A stretch of 64,000 nt of DNA from Pseudomonas svalbardensis (lineage in GTDB: Bacteria > Pseudomonadota > Gammaproteobacteria > Pseudomonadales > Pseudomonadaceae). The position numbers and the translations under genes are program-made. This document shows, piece by piece, positions 44,607 to 52,873 of this stretch. The notes below the pieces were generated by a model, which saw only the letters and a program-made list of their open reading frames with translations, was not told the origin of the DNA and did not search any database. Each line of letters opens with the position of its first letter. Position 1 is the stretch's first letter. The stretch spans positions 4,537,501 to 4,601,500 of the forward strand of contig NZ_CP125619.1 of assembly GCF_030053115.1 (NCBI RefSeq), given 5' to 3'.

Positions 44607-45611
44607 TCAGTTCCAGAGGCCGATCTTTTCCAGTTCCTGCTTGAAGTTCTCGCGAGTGATCAGCGTTACGTCGTCCATCGCGGTGTACTTCGGCGGTTCT
44701 TTGCCGGTGGTGACCCACTCGTACATCATGCTGGCGGTGTTGTAGCCCTCGATGTGCGGGCTCGGCAGCATCGAGCCGAAGAAGCCGCTGTTGGCCTTTT
44801 TCAATTCGCCGATGGCGTCGGTGCCGTTGATGCCGATGCCGATCACATTGGCTGCGGCAAAACCGGCGCTCTCGGTGGCGCGCACGCCGCCCAGCACGGT
44901 GTTGTCGTTCATACCGCCGATGATCAGGTTTTTCGCTGCACTCGGCAGTTTCACCAGCGCCGAGTTGGTGGCGTCCATGCTGCCGGGTACGTCGAGGGTT
45001 TTCAGCGCCGAGAACAAAATGTGGTCTTTCGGCAGGCCGGCGTCTTCCAGCGCTTTGACCGAACCGTCGGTGCGTTTCTTGCCAGTGTCGAGTTCGTTGA
45101 AGGTGTTGATCACCGCGTAGGTGTCTTTCCAGTCCCAGCCACGTTTCTTCGCTTCGGTGGCCATGGCGCTGCCTTGTTTCTGGCCGACTTCGAACGCGGC
45201 CATGCCGAGGTAAGGAACGTCTTCCATGAACTTGCCGCTGGCATCGACGAAGCGGTCATCGACGGCGATGACTTTCAAACCGTTGAGCTTGGCCTTGGCC
45301 ATGATCGCAGGTCCCAGGGATACGTCTGGCGGGCAGATCACAAAGCCCTTGGCACCGTTGGCGGCGAGGCTGTCGATGGCCGAGAGGGTTTTCTCGCCGT
45401 CCGGCACGGCGATCTTGATGACGGTGAAACCCTTCTCTTTCCCGGCCTTTTCGGCAAATGCCCATTCGGTCTGGAACCAGGGCTCTTCCGCCTGCTTGAC
45501 CAGAAAACCGATCTTCACTTCCTCGGCCGCCAGCAACGAACTGCTCAGGCTGACCGCGGTGACCGCCAAAGCGGCACAGCACAGGGAACGGATCCCACGA
45601 CGACGATTCAT
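44607..45611 (-). CDS. araF: Periplasmic L-arabinose/galactose-type binding protein AraF
   Basis: A 334-residue periplasmic sugar receptor. The signal peptide is MNRRRGIRSLCCAALAVTAVSLSSSLLAAE, and the mature protein starts EVKIGFLVKQAEEPWFQTEWAFAEKAGKEKGF, very like E. coli AraF. Binding-cleft regions include DDRFVDASGKFMEDVPYLGMAAFEVG, INTFNELDTGKKRTDG and IGGMNDNTVLGGVRATES. It is preceded by a palindrome TCATATCGTATGA that may bind the nearby FadR-type GntR protein. E. coli AraF binds both arabinose and galactose, so the true ligand here remains open. Confidence 0.92.
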   Translation of the reverse strand: MNRRRGIRSLCCAALAVTAVSLSSSLLAAEEVKIGFLVKQAEEPWFQTEWAFAEKAGKEKGFTVIKIAVPDGEKTLSAIDSLAANGAKGFVICPPDVSLGPAIMAKAKLNGLKVIAVDDRFVDASGKFMEDVPYLGMAAFEVGQKQGSAMATEAKKRGWDWKDTYAVINTFNELDTGKKRTDGSVKALEDAGLPKDHILFSALKTLDVPGSMDATNSALVKLPSAAKNLIIGGMNDNTVLGGVRATESAGFAAANVIGIGINGTDAIGELKKANSGFFGSMLPSPHIEGYNTASMMYEWVTTGKEPPKYTAMDDVTLITRENFKQELEKIGLWN

Positions 45612-45676
45612 AAGCTGACTCCTTGTTATTTTTTTTGAGCGTTATTTGAAAGCCAATCAAACTGTGCAGCTAATAG

Positions 45677-45689
45677 TCATATCGTATGA
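45677..45689. promoter_or_regulatory. Candidate FadR/GntR-type operator before araF
   Basis: TCATA-TCG-TATGA, an interrupted palindrome 66 bases ahead of araF. A similar ATCATATGAT lies before the GntR regulator gene at 48425. Size and sequence suit a FadR-subfamily dimer. Confidence 0.45.
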
Positions 45690-45733
45690 TGATTGGATTT
45701 CAGGCGTAATTCCGCGCCTGAAACCCGCTTGGC

Positions 45734-46552
45734 TCAGTCGTGGTACATGACCGAGCGACCGCCATCGATGGTGATGCACGAAGCATTGATGAACGGCGCT
45801 TCATCGCTGGCCAGGAAAACAGCCGTCATGGCCACTTCAATCGGCTGGCCGATGCGACGTGGCGGATGCAGATCGAAAGCGCGCTGACGCTCGGCATGCG
45901 GGTCGGCAAAACCGTTCCAGTAATCAACGTTCAGTTGGGTTTCGATGTAACCCGGCGCAATGGCGTTGACGCGAATGCCTTTTGACGCGTACTCGATACC
46001 CAGGGCGCGGGTCAGGCCGAGCAAACCGTGTTTGGCCACCGGGTACGGGAAGCAGCCGGGAATGATGTGAGTGGAATGGGTCGAGGCGATGTTGATGATG
46101 CTGCCGATGCCCTGCTCGATCATCTGCGGCAGCACCGCTTTGCAGCCATACCAGGCGCCGTCCAGGTCGATGGCGAAGCAGCGACGCCAGTCTTCCTCGG
46201 TCATTTCCAGCGGATCGCGGAACACATTGACCCCGGCGCAATTGACCAGCACGTCGATCCGTCCGTGAAGCTCGATCGCCAGTCTGGCCATGTCGTGCAG
46301 GTCTTGTTGGTTGGAAACGTCAGCCTTGATTGCCTGAACGTCGAAGCCTTTGTCCCGCCAGTACGCCGCGACTTTTTCGACTTTCTCCCCCTGGATATCG
46401 CTGATGACCAGCTTGGCCTGCTGGGAAGCGAACGTTGCGACAATCGCCTCGCCAATACCCTGCGCGGCACCGGTCAGCAGCACGACCTTGTTTTTCAGGC
46501 GCTCACCCTTCGGCGGTTCGGGCACCGGTGGCAAGGAAAGAGGTTCAGCCAT
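45734..46552 (-). CDS. SDR sugar 1-dehydrogenase (L-arabinose/D-galactose type)
   Basis: A 272-residue short-chain dehydrogenase. Rossmann motif TGAAQGIG near residue 27, NCAGVN near 104, and the catalytic set IINIASTHSTH / YPVAK near 152-172, ending in FINASCITIDGGRSVMYHD. It is placed between an SMP-30 lactonase gene and araFGH, so it probably oxidises an imported aldose at C1 to its lactone, the first step of the oxidative pathway. The choice between arabinose and galactose cannot be made by eye. AAGGAG precedes the ATG. Its promoter resembles that of dgoK, which favours a galactose/galactonate link. Confidence 0.82.
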   Translation of the reverse strand: MAEPLSLPPVPEPPKGERLKNKVVLLTGAAQGIGEAIVATFASQQAKLVISDIQGEKVEKVAAYWRDKGFDVQAIKADVSNQQDLHDMARLAIELHGRIDVLVNCAGVNVFRDPLEMTEEDWRRCFAIDLDGAWYGCKAVLPQMIEQGIGSIINIASTHSTHIIPGCFPYPVAKHGLLGLTRALGIEYASKGIRVNAIAPGYIETQLNVDYWNGFADPHAERQRAFDLHPPRRIGQPIEVAMTAVFLASDEAPFINASCITIDGGRSVMYHD

Positions 46553-46637
46553 GGATCAAGACTCCTTTTCGAAGGCACGACAAAAACCGGGCATCTGTCG
46601 ATGTCCGGTCAAAAGGCTTTTTGGAAAATCGCTGCAT
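46545..46637 (-). other. Upstream ORF / vestigial start in the SDR gene leader
   Basis: The leader homologous to that of dgoK keeps its ribosome site and ATG (AGGTGAAGTGATG). Here the ATG opens a 30-codon frame (MQRFSKKPFDRTSTDARFLS...) whose TGA overlaps the first codons of the SDR gene. The dgoK coding sequence itself is not present. It may be a by-product of promoter duplication or act as a coupled leader peptide. Confidence 0.35.
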
Positions 46638-46690
46638 CACTTCACCTGTTTTGTTTTTTTAAGTGTGAGTGTGTGTAACTGATGGAGTCG

Positions 46691-46720
46691 ACTATAAAGC
46701 CGACCGCCAAATAATCTCAA
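46691..46720 (-). promoter_or_regulatory. Promoter of the SDR-araFGH operon
   Basis: On the minus strand: TTGAGA, 18 bases, TATAGT, the same elements and spacing as the dgoK promoter at 31766-31795, within a longer shared stretch (AATCTCAATATATAA and CTTCACCTGTTTTGTTT on the plus strand). Confidence 0.7.
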
Positions 46721-46734
46721 TATATAATTTTACA

Positions 46735-46749
46735 TCCCATATTTTGGGA
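46735..46749. promoter_or_regulatory. Candidate IclR-type operator of the SDR operon
   Basis: TCCCATATTTTGGGA, a 15-bp palindrome with one mismatch to the perfect dgo copy at 31810, at the same position upstream of the -35 hexamer. It directly abuts the stop codon of the lactonase gene. Confidence 0.58.
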
Positions 46750-46750
46750 T

Positions 46751-47626
46751 TTATCCCGCAAACCGAGTACAGGTTTTTCCGGGCACATCGACTCGAATCG
46801 ACAGCAACGCACCGTCCAGCGGATGGTCGAGTGGGCTCGCAGCGCTGGTGATGTAAAGCGTTTGGAGGTCTTCACCGCCGAATACGCAACTGGTGGGGCG
46901 GCTGATTGGCAGCTCGATCGCGCGATCAACCTGCCCGTCCGGGGTCAGCCTGAGCAGACAGCTGCCATTCCAACGGGCGTTCCAGATGTAACCTTCGGCA
47001 TCCATCGCCGAACCATCAGGCCCGCCGCGTTCATGGGGGCCAAACCAGACGTGGGCCGGGTCGAGATTGCCGTCGGTGCGGATGAAATGCTGGTAGAGCG
47101 TGTTGTCGAGGGTGTCGGCGAAATACACGGTGGTCGCGTCGTCGCTCCACAGCAACGTGTTCGGGATGCCCAACCCGCGAAGTAACGGCGTGACCCGAGC
47201 ATCGCGATCGATGCGAAACAGGCCACCGGAACGCCGAACAATGGGCACGTCTTCGCCCTGCTCGCCGATGTTGTTCTGCATGGTGCCGAGCCAGAGCCGA
47301 CCCTGAGCATCGCAGCGGGCTTCATTGGCGCGATTGCCGGGTTGCGGATCGGCGACGCAGAGCAAAGTCAGTCGAGGTTCCAGGCCCGGGGAATCCAGAT
47401 CGAGTCGATACACGCCGCTGTTCAACGTCACCAGCGCATCGCCGCTTTCGCAGGGGATGAAGGCAGACACGTGCTCGGGCATCTGCCAGATCTGCACGTT
47501 GGCGCCAATCAGCCGCAGTGCCTGTTGACCGGCGATATCAACCCAGTACAGCGCCTGGGTCGGCGCGTCCCAGAACGGACCTTCACCCAGCCGTGCCCGG
47601 TGTTCGGTAACCGCAGTCCACGTCAT
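46751..47626 (-). CDS. SMP-30/gluconolactonase family sugar lactonase
   Basis: A 291-residue beta-propeller lactonase. It starts MTWTAVTEHRARLGEGPFWDAPTQALYWVDIAG; LGEGPFW holds the metal-binding Glu. RANEARCDAQGRLWLGTM carries the Asn/Asp ligands and GGPDGSAMDAEGYIWNARWNG the second Asp. The family opens aldonolactones to aldonic acids using calcium or zinc. Placed beside a sugar dehydrogenase, it would hydrolyse the lactone that enzyme makes and yield galactonate or arabinonate. It starts 24 bases after the end of the GntR gene and has its stop at the edge of the SDR operator. Confidence 0.87.
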   Translation of the reverse strand: MTWTAVTEHRARLGEGPFWDAPTQALYWVDIAGQQALRLIGANVQIWQMPEHVSAFIPCESGDALVTLNSGVYRLDLDSPGLEPRLTLLCVADPQPGNRANEARCDAQGRLWLGTMQNNIGEQGEDVPIVRRSGGLFRIDRDARVTPLLRGLGIPNTLLWSDDATTVYFADTLDNTLYQHFIRTDGNLDPAHVWFGPHERGGPDGSAMDAEGYIWNARWNGSCLLRLTPDGQVDRAIELPISRPTSCVFGGEDLQTLYITSAASPLDHPLDGALLSIRVDVPGKTCTRFAG

Positions 47627-47650
47627 GAAACCTCCTGCTTTTTATGGTTG

Positions 47651-48367
47651 TCAGTTGGGCTTCTTGTCGGCCATGACTTGCGGGTAAAAGCGCTTGATGG
47701 CCAGGTCGGCGTTATCGATCAGGGTCATGCAGGCCCAGACACCCCGCGCGGCATCCCGGGCGGCGATGGCCTCGGCCATTTCTTTGTGAATCGGTAGCGT
47801 GCGGCGCAGTTCGTCCGGGTCGGCGGCGGACACTTCGAACGACACCGCCAGCAGTGCGCCGAGGGCCGGGACCATTTGTTCGATGAATTGATTGTGGCTG
47901 GCAGCGAGGATGCACTCGTGGAAGAACTGGTCGGCGCGGTTGTAATCGATGCCGCTGTCCACTGCCCGCTCCAATACGTTGTACGCCTGAAGGATGGCGT
48001 GAACCTGCTCGATGGTAGCGCGCTCGCAAGCCCAGCGTACCGCCATTGGTTCGATGGTGCGGCGCAGGTCGAGCAAGTCGTCGACGAAGTTTTCCGGCAA
48101 GCCACTGCGCGACAGCCAGCCTACGACTTGCGGATCGAAGAGGTTCCAGCGGCGCACCGGCAACACCCGCGTGCCGACCTTGGGACCGACTTCGAGCATG
48201 CCCTTGGCGACCAGGGTTTTGATGGCTTCGCGGATAACGGTGCGGCTGACACCGAGTTGCTCGCCCAGGTCGGCTTCGACCTTGAGCGTCTCACCCGGTT
48301 TGACCTGCCCCGTAGCGATCCAGCAACCCAGCCAATCGACCGTCGACGCATGAAAACTGCTGGACAT
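47651..48367 (-). CDS. FadR-subfamily GntR regulator
   Basis: A 238-residue regulator with a winged helix at residues 5-75 (WLGCWIATGQVKPGETLKVEADLGEQLGVSRTVIREAIKTLVAKGMLEVGPKVGTRV) and an all-helical FCD ligand domain. Metal-binding residues of the FCD are visible in DQFFHECILAASHN and IHKEMAEAIAARD. FadR members in sugar-acid clusters usually repress the pathway until an aldonate or keto-deoxy sugar binds. The gene is preceded by ATCATATGAT, probably its own operator, and a related site lies before araF. GAGGTG precedes the chosen ATG. Confidence 0.87.
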   Translation of the reverse strand: MSSSFHASTVDWLGCWIATGQVKPGETLKVEADLGEQLGVSRTVIREAIKTLVAKGMLEVGPKVGTRVLPVRRWNLFDPQVVGWLSRSGLPENFVDDLLDLRRTIEPMAVRWACERATIEQVHAILQAYNVLERAVDSGIDYNRADQFFHECILAASHNQFIEQMVPALGALLAVSFEVSAADPDELRRTLPIHKEMAEAIAARDAARGVWACMTLIDNADLAIKRFYPQVMADKKPN

Positions 48368-48424
48368 GGACACCTCGATACAGGGACGGCACAAAGCCGT
48401 TTGCGATGGGTGCCTACGCTAATC

Positions 48425-48434
48425 ATCATATGAT
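48425..48434. promoter_or_regulatory. Candidate autoregulatory operator of the GntR gene
   Basis: ATCATATGAT, a perfect 10-bp palindrome 58 bases upstream of the GntR start. Related to the TCATATCGTATGA site before araF. Confidence 0.42.
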
Positions 48435-48576
48435 TGAGTGTCAATTTGATTTTTTTCTGTCTGACGGCAGATGGGGCGATTTGAACGAACTCGCTTTGTG
48501 ACCTACGGTTAGCCGCGACAGATCAAGCAGTCCATAGCATCTGTTCCACTAAAGTCCGCTATCGACAGGTATAAGC

Positions 48577-49449
48577 ATGAACATGGATGCGTCTACGCAA
48601 TACCCGATTGTTTTGGTCCACGGCCTTTTTGGCTTCGATAAAATTGCCGGTTATCCCTACTTCTTCGAGATCAAGGAAGCTCTGGAGCGCGCCGGGGCCA
48701 AGGTGTTTGCCGTTAACATTCCAGCCGTGAACGGAAACGAGGAGCGCGGTAAAAAACTGCTCGAACACGTCAATCGCATATTGCGGGAAACGGGAGCTGC
48801 CAAGGTCAACCTGATCGGCCACAGCCAAGGTCCATTGGCTGCGCGCTACGTAGCGGCGCTACACCCGGAAAAGGTCGCATCAGTCACGTCTGTCAGCTGC
48901 CCCAATCATGGCTCCGAGATTGCCGACCAACTGCATAAGGCGCTGACGCCTGGGGAGTTGCCCGAAACGCTCGTACTCGCCCTATTCAAAGCAGTCGGCA
49001 CCTTCATTTCGTTGATCAGCGACCATCCGGAAAACCCTCAGGACCCTCAAGCGGCTTTCGAATCTCTGACCAGCGCAGGAATGGCCGCTTTCAATCTCAA
49101 GTACCCGCAAGGGCTACCGGAGCATTGGGGTGGGGAAGGTAACGAAATTGAAAACGGCGTGCACTACTACTCCTGGAGCGGGATCCTGCAAAACTTTCAA
49201 AGTCTGCAACCCCTCGATCCGTCCCACTTGAACTGTATCGTGCTGTCGAAGTTATTTTATAAAGAGAAACACGCCAACGATGGGCTAGTCGGACAGTACA
49301 GCTCGCACCTGGGCAAAGTCATTCGTTCGGATTACCCGATGGACCATTTCGACGCAGTCAATCAAATGGCCGGGATCACGAGTTGGAACGTAAGCCCGGT
49401 CCACCTCTATCTTGAACATGCTGCTCGGCTAAAGGACAAAGGTTTGTAG
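48577..49449 (+). CDS. Triacylglycerol lipase (Pseudomonas family I type)
   Basis: A 290-residue alpha/beta hydrolase. It starts [42 protein letters not shown] is the oxyanion-hole motif. The nucleophile elbow is [15 protein letters not shown] (Ser near residue 89). The acid and base are probably in KHANDGLVG and [10 protein letters not shown]. The sequence pattern [11 protein letters not shown] is typical of family I lipases such as those of P. fragi and P. aeruginosa. There is no signal peptide and no Lif foldase gene beside it, so the export route is unclear. A terminator hairpin follows. Confidence 0.88.
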   Translation: MNMDASTQYPIVLVHGLFGFDKIAGYPYFFEIKEALERAGAKVFAVNIPAVNGNEERGKKLLEHVNRILRETGAAKVNLIGHSQGPLAARYVAALHPEKVASVTSVSCPNHGSEIADQLHKALTPGELPETLVLALFKAVGTFISLISDHPENPQDPQAAFESLTSAGMAAFNLKYPQGLPEHWGGEGNEIENGVHYYSWSGILQNFQSLQPLDPSHLNCIVLSKLFYKEKHANDGLVGQYSSHLGKVIRSDYPMDHFDAVNQMAGITSWNVSPVHLYLEHAARLKDKGL

Positions 49450-49452
49450 GCA

Positions 49453-49486
49453 AAAAAATGGCCTACTTGATAGCGGGCCATTTTCC
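49453..49486 (+). terminator. Rho-independent terminator of the lipase gene
   Basis: AAAATGGCC and GGCCATTTT form a perfect 9-bp stem around an 11-base loop, a few bases after the lipase stop codon. The A-run on the left and T-run on the right suggest it can also serve the convergent DUF1285 gene. Confidence 0.78.
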
Positions 49487-49507
49487 AGAACACAGCAACT
49501 CGGCGCG

Positions 49508-50068
49508 TTACGGCTCAAGTCCAATGGGGAAGAACTCGCCACCGCTCCACACGCCTAACCAACGTTGCCCGTCGATCTCGCGGGTGACGGCCAGCTCCAC
49601 CAGTTGGTAGAACACGTTGCGGTGGATCAGGGCTTCGAGGTTGGTGCGCACATGCACGTAGGGCGCAGGCTCCTGCGTAACCGGGTCGATCTCCACGCGC
49701 ATGGGGTGTTCGGTGCCGGCCTCGGCGGTCTCGTCAACATTGGTGGTGAAGCGCAAGACCTGGGTTTCGCCTTCGCCTTCGACATCCACGGCAATCGCGA
49801 CGAAGGGCGCATCGTCAACCTTGATGCCAACCTTCTCGACCGGGGTAATGAGGAAGTAATCGTCACCATCGCGGCGAATGATGGTGGAGAACAGCTTGAC
49901 CATCGGCTTGCGCCCGATCGGTGTGCCCAGGTAATACCAGGTGCCGTCACGGGCGATACGCATGTCGATGTCGCCGCAGAAGTCGGGGTTCCACAGGTGG
50001 ACCGGCGGTAAGCCTTTGGTTTTGGGGATTTGCCCCAACAGATCGTTGGCTTTTTGCGGACCACTCAT
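49508..50068 (-). CDS. DUF1285 domain-containing protein
   Basis: A 186-residue conserved protein of unknown function. [91 protein letters not shown] follows the DUF1285 pattern closely, including the GxIDMRI and GTPIGR motifs. No signal peptide. It lies 17 bases after the end of the DUF4823 lipoprotein gene, so the two are probably co-transcribed. Confidence 0.88.
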   Translation of the reverse strand: MSGPQKANDLLGQIPKTKGLPPVHLWNPDFCGDIDMRIARDGTWYYLGTPIGRKPMVKLFSTIIRRDGDDYFLITPVEKVGIKVDDAPFVAIAVDVEGEGETQVLRFTTNVDETAEAGTEHPMRVEIDPVTQEPAPYVHVRTNLEALIHRNVFYQLVELAVTREIDGQRWLGVWSGGEFFPIGLEP

Positions 50069-50085
50069 GGCGTTCTCCTTTTGAA

Positions 50086-50694
50086 TTACTGGTCGCTGAG
50101 CCCCAGCAGACTGCGCGCGTATTGTTCCAGCGGCGGGCCCATCAGGTCTTCTGGCTTTTTGTCGTGGAACGTCAGTAAACCGCCACGACTCTTGATGCGT
50201 GCAGTATCAATCAAATACTGGGTGCTGGTCTCGATCAACATGATTTGAATCACGCCGCCGTCGATACCGAGGCGATCCAGGGCTTCCTGATCGAGCCACT
50301 CGTCCGAGTTGCCGATACGGTCGTCAGATTTGGCGAATCGGGTATATAGCAGGTAATGGGCACCGGCGGCACGGGCTTCGCCCATGGCTTGATCAAGGCC
50401 TTCCGGGGCACGGGCGCGGCGGACCATAGGGAAGTATTCGACAAAGCCATCGAAGGCGACTTCGGCTATCACGTTAGGTCGTGGGTAGACAGTACTGCCT
50501 GGCGGCACAAAGGCGCCCTGGGCGATATAGACGAATGAGTCCGGTTGAATGCGCAGGTTATTCACACGACGGCTGTCGCTATGGTCGAGCAACCCCGCGT
50601 CGCTCATGTGGTAGCGAGTCCCTTCAGCCAGATCGCTGACATTCATGCAGCCACCAAGCGCCAAAACGGCCAGCAGCAAAACCAGGCTACGCAT
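50086..50694 (-). CDS. DUF4823 lipoprotein
   Basis: A 202-residue lipoprotein. [22 protein letters not shown] has a lipobox LGGC (Cys16). The body [41 protein letters not shown] is the DUF4823 pattern found in Pseudomonas, function unknown, outer-membrane or periplasmic. First gene of a two-gene unit with the DUF1285 protein. The start leads straight into the signal peptide. Confidence 0.85.
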   Translation of the reverse strand: MRSLVLLLAVLALGGCMNVSDLAEGTRYHMSDAGLLDHSDSRRVNNLRIQPDSFVYIAQGAFVPPGSTVYPRPNVIAEVAFDGFVEYFPMVRRARAPEGLDQAMGEARAAGAHYLLYTRFAKSDDRIGNSDEWLDQEALDRLGIDGGVIQIMLIETSTQYLIDTARIKSRGGLLTFHDKKPEDLMGPPLEQYARSLLGLSDQ

Positions 50695-50781
50695 CCTACC
50701 CTCCAGAGGCCGGTGACGGAAAACCGGCGAATGGCCATGGAATGCAGCTTCCGCGCCAGCTCGGTGTGGCAGGAACAGAGT

Positions 50782-51750
50782 TTAGCCGCCGATGATTTTC
50801 ATCACGGTCGCGCCACCGGAAAATGCCACTTCCTGCTTATCGCCCAAGGCTTTCACCAAGAGTCTCTGCAAGGCGGGCAAAGCTTGATGACGGGGCTTGT
50901 CCAGCAGGTCGCCGACATAGTGGCGGTTACTCGACGACAGGCAGCCGTGCAGCCAGCCCGTGGAGGACAGACGCAGCCGCGAACAAGTGCGGCAGAAAGG
51001 AACGCTTTCGTTGGCGATAACGCCGAAATAGCCCTGCCCCGGAATCTCGTAACGCACGGCGGTGGCGTCTACCGGCGCATCGGCCTGAAGGTATTCGTAG
51101 CGCTCGCCGATCAGACTGAGCAACTGCTGGAGGCTGACAAACTGTTGCAGGAAAGCATTGGAGTCGCTGGCCAGGTGACCCATGCGCATCAACTCGATGA
51201 AGCGAAGCTCATAGCCGCGCTCCAGACAGTAATCAAGTAGCGGCATCACCTGATCGAGGTTCTGCCCACGCAGCGGCACCATATTGACCTTGATCTTCAG
51301 GCCGGCGGCGCTGGCCTGATCCATACCGTCGAGCACAGTCGCCAGATCGCCGCCACGGGCAATGCTGCGAAAGGCGCTGGCATCCAGGGTATCGAGGGAA
51401 ACGTTAATGCGACGAATGCCGGCATCCACCAACAGTGGCAGCTTCTTCGCCAGCAGCTGACCGTTGGTGGTGAGGCTGATGTCCGCCAGGCCCATCTGCC
51501 CGACGGCAGCCATGAAAGTTTCGAGTTTCGGGCTGACCAGAGGTTCGCCGCCGGTGATGCGCAAACGCTCAATGCCCGCCGCTTCAATCAGATAGGCCAC
51601 GCCACGCGCCATGGCCTCGGCCGACAATTCATCCTGCGCAGCCACCAACCGCTTGCCGTTGGGCACGCAGTAGGTACAAGCGTAATTGCAGGCTGAAGTC
51701 AGACTGATTCGCAAATTGCGAAAACGCCTGCCTTGACGGTCAACGATCAT
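50782..51750 (-). CDS. moaA: GTP 3',8-cyclase MoaA
   Basis: Radical-SAM enzyme that starts molybdopterin synthesis by converting GTP to 3',8-cyclo-7,8-dihydro-GTP. The 322-residue protein has the N-terminal 4Fe-4S motif SACNYACTYCVP (CxxxCxxC near residue 20), the second cluster in CRTCSRLRLSSTGWLHGC near 255-272, and a C-terminal Gly-Gly (KIIGG), which is needed for activity in the family. The GGEP motif is in LRITGGEPL. No other mo genes are adjacent, so this may be one of several moaA paralogues in the genome. A perfect 12-bp inverted repeat lies 31 bases upstream. Confidence 0.93.
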   Translation of the reverse strand: MIVDRQGRRFRNLRISLTSACNYACTYCVPNGKRLVAAQDELSAEAMARGVAYLIEAAGIERLRITGGEPLVSPKLETFMAAVGQMGLADISLTTNGQLLAKKLPLLVDAGIRRINVSLDTLDASAFRSIARGGDLATVLDGMDQASAAGLKIKVNMVPLRGQNLDQVMPLLDYCLERGYELRFIELMRMGHLASDSNAFLQQFVSLQQLLSLIGERYEYLQADAPVDATAVRYEIPGQGYFGVIANESVPFCRTCSRLRLSSTGWLHGCLSSSNRHYVGDLLDKPRHQALPALQRLLVKALGDKQEVAFSGGATVMKIIGG

Positions 51751-51780
51751 GGACTACTCCGGCGGAAGAATATTCGGACC

Positions 51781-51812
51781 GCTAAAACTTGACTCACAAA
51801 TCAAGTTTTAGC
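51781..51812. promoter_or_regulatory. Perfect 12-bp inverted repeat upstream of moaA
   Basis: GCTAAAACTTGA and TCAAGTTTTAGC, separated by CTCACAAA, lie between the TetR gene and moaA. The TTGA...TCAA core resembles an ANR/FNR site, but the spacing is off. It has no trailing T-run, so it looks like an operator or RNA hairpin rather than a terminator. Confidence 0.5.
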
Positions 51813-51892
51813 AAGTCCTATGCCTGAGTATATTCCTGCGGTACTGCGTCATGGTGTGAATATCATGGCGCAATAAGGCGAACTGTATGGAC

Positions 51893-52531
51893 TCAGCTGC
51901 TCGGGGTGTCGGTATCACGCTTGCGTTTGTTGCCCATGCGCACGCCGATGTCCATCAGGAACTGGAAGAAGCCTTCCTGATCTTCCAGCACATTGCTCCA
52001 GAACGGCGAGTGATACAGCGCCACGGCGCCGTGCACCAGCGCCCAGGATGCGCAGTAATGGAAATAAGGCGGTACGTCTTCAAGTTTGCCTTCGCTGATC
52101 CGGCCCTTGATCAGCAGGGTCAGGCGTTCGAAGTTCGAGGCACGGATCTTGTGCAGCTCCTCGACCATCTCCGGCACCTGATTGCCCTTGACCACCTTTT
52201 CCTCCAGGCGATCGAACAACCGATAGCGTTGAGGATCGCGCATGCGGAATTCGAAGTAGGCCCGGGACAGGGCTTCCTTGTCCTTGTCGACATCGGCCGA
52301 ATGCAACAGCTCGTTCAAATCACGCTCGTAATCGAGCATCAGGCGCAGATAGATCTCGGCCTTGGATTTGAAGTGCTTGTAGATCGTGCCTTTGCCGATA
52401 CCGACGGCATCAGCAATCATCTCGACGGTGACACTGTCTTCACCTTGATCGAGGAACAGCTTGAGCGCGGTATCGAGAATTTCTTGCTCGCGGCGACGAA
52501 ACTCACGGACCTTACGAGGTTCTTTATGCAT
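51893..52531 (-). CDS. TetR family transcriptional regulator
   Basis: A 212-residue regulator. The HTH is at about residues 15-60 (REQEILDTALKLFLDQGEDSVTVEMIADAVGIGKGTIYKHFKSKAEIYLRLM), and the C-terminal ligand domain is helical. It corresponds by position and sequence to the conserved regulator that precedes the RgsA sRNA and tatD in Pseudomonas genomes (PA2957 in P. aeruginosa). The ligand and targets are not known from sequence. It carries a short basic tail (GNKRKRDTDTPSS). Confidence 0.87.
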   Translation of the reverse strand: MHKEPRKVREFRRREQEILDTALKLFLDQGEDSVTVEMIADAVGIGKGTIYKHFKSKAEIYLRLMLDYERDLNELLHSADVDKDKEALSRAYFEFRMRDPQRYRLFDRLEEKVVKGNQVPEMVEELHKIRASNFERLTLLIKGRISEGKLEDVPPYFHYCASWALVHGAVALYHSPFWSNVLEDQEGFFQFLMDIGVRMGNKRKRDTDTPSS

Positions 52532-52746
52532 AAGAAAAGGTCTGTAGGGGTCAAAATTCGAAGCCGCGTATTATGCCTAACTTGCGCAAAAATGCACGGA
52601 TCATCCGACCATATATGTGTTTCTTGATGAATTCCGGCAGTCTCGCAGATTAGTGAGAACTCAACCGAAGCGCCCGTATTCCAAATTTGTTTAAAAACCG
52701 GGGCCGGCAAACTGGACTCGGCGCAATACTGATCAATACTTCAACT

Positions 52747-52864
52747 GTCGGCGGGACATCTCCCCCAAGTGTTGCGCCGATATAGGTACCAACGGACCGC
52801 GTGCCTTTGTTTTACTCCTAATGGTCTTAACCCGGATTCACCCCCCAGAACCCGGGTTTTTTTT
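52747..52864 (+). ncRNA. rgsA: RgsA-like small RNA
   Basis: Between the TetR gene and tatD, the place of RgsA (PA2958.1, also P16) in P. aeruginosa, a plus-strand unit without a reading frame is closed by a strong terminator. A possible RpoS-type -10 element CAATACT sits at 52734-52740, giving an RNA of about 118 bases, the length expected of RgsA. RgsA is under GacA and RpoS control and binds Hfq. Identity rests on position, length and terminator, not on a covariance search. The 5' end is an estimate. Confidence 0.7.
52829..52864 (+). terminator. Rho-independent terminator of the RgsA-like RNA
   Basis: AACCCGG pairs with CCGGGTT around a C-rich loop and is followed by eight Ts. On the minus strand there is no trailing T-run, so it serves a plus-strand transcript only. 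Confidence 0.88.
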
Positions 52865-52873
52865 GCCTGCGAT

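Noticed and set aside
46751..47626. Assigning the SMP-30 protein specifically as arabinonolactonase or galactonolactonase
   Set aside because: The family motifs do not separate these substrates by eye; only the general lactonase role is claimed.
51781..51812. ANR/FNR box upstream of moaA
   Set aside because: The TTGA and ATCAA half-sites are separated by two bases too many for the TTGAT-N4-ATCAA consensus; only the inverted repeat itself is reported.
51751..51892. Molybdenum-cofactor riboswitch ahead of moaA
   Set aside because: The gap is short and shows one hairpin only, without the multi-stem layout of that motif.
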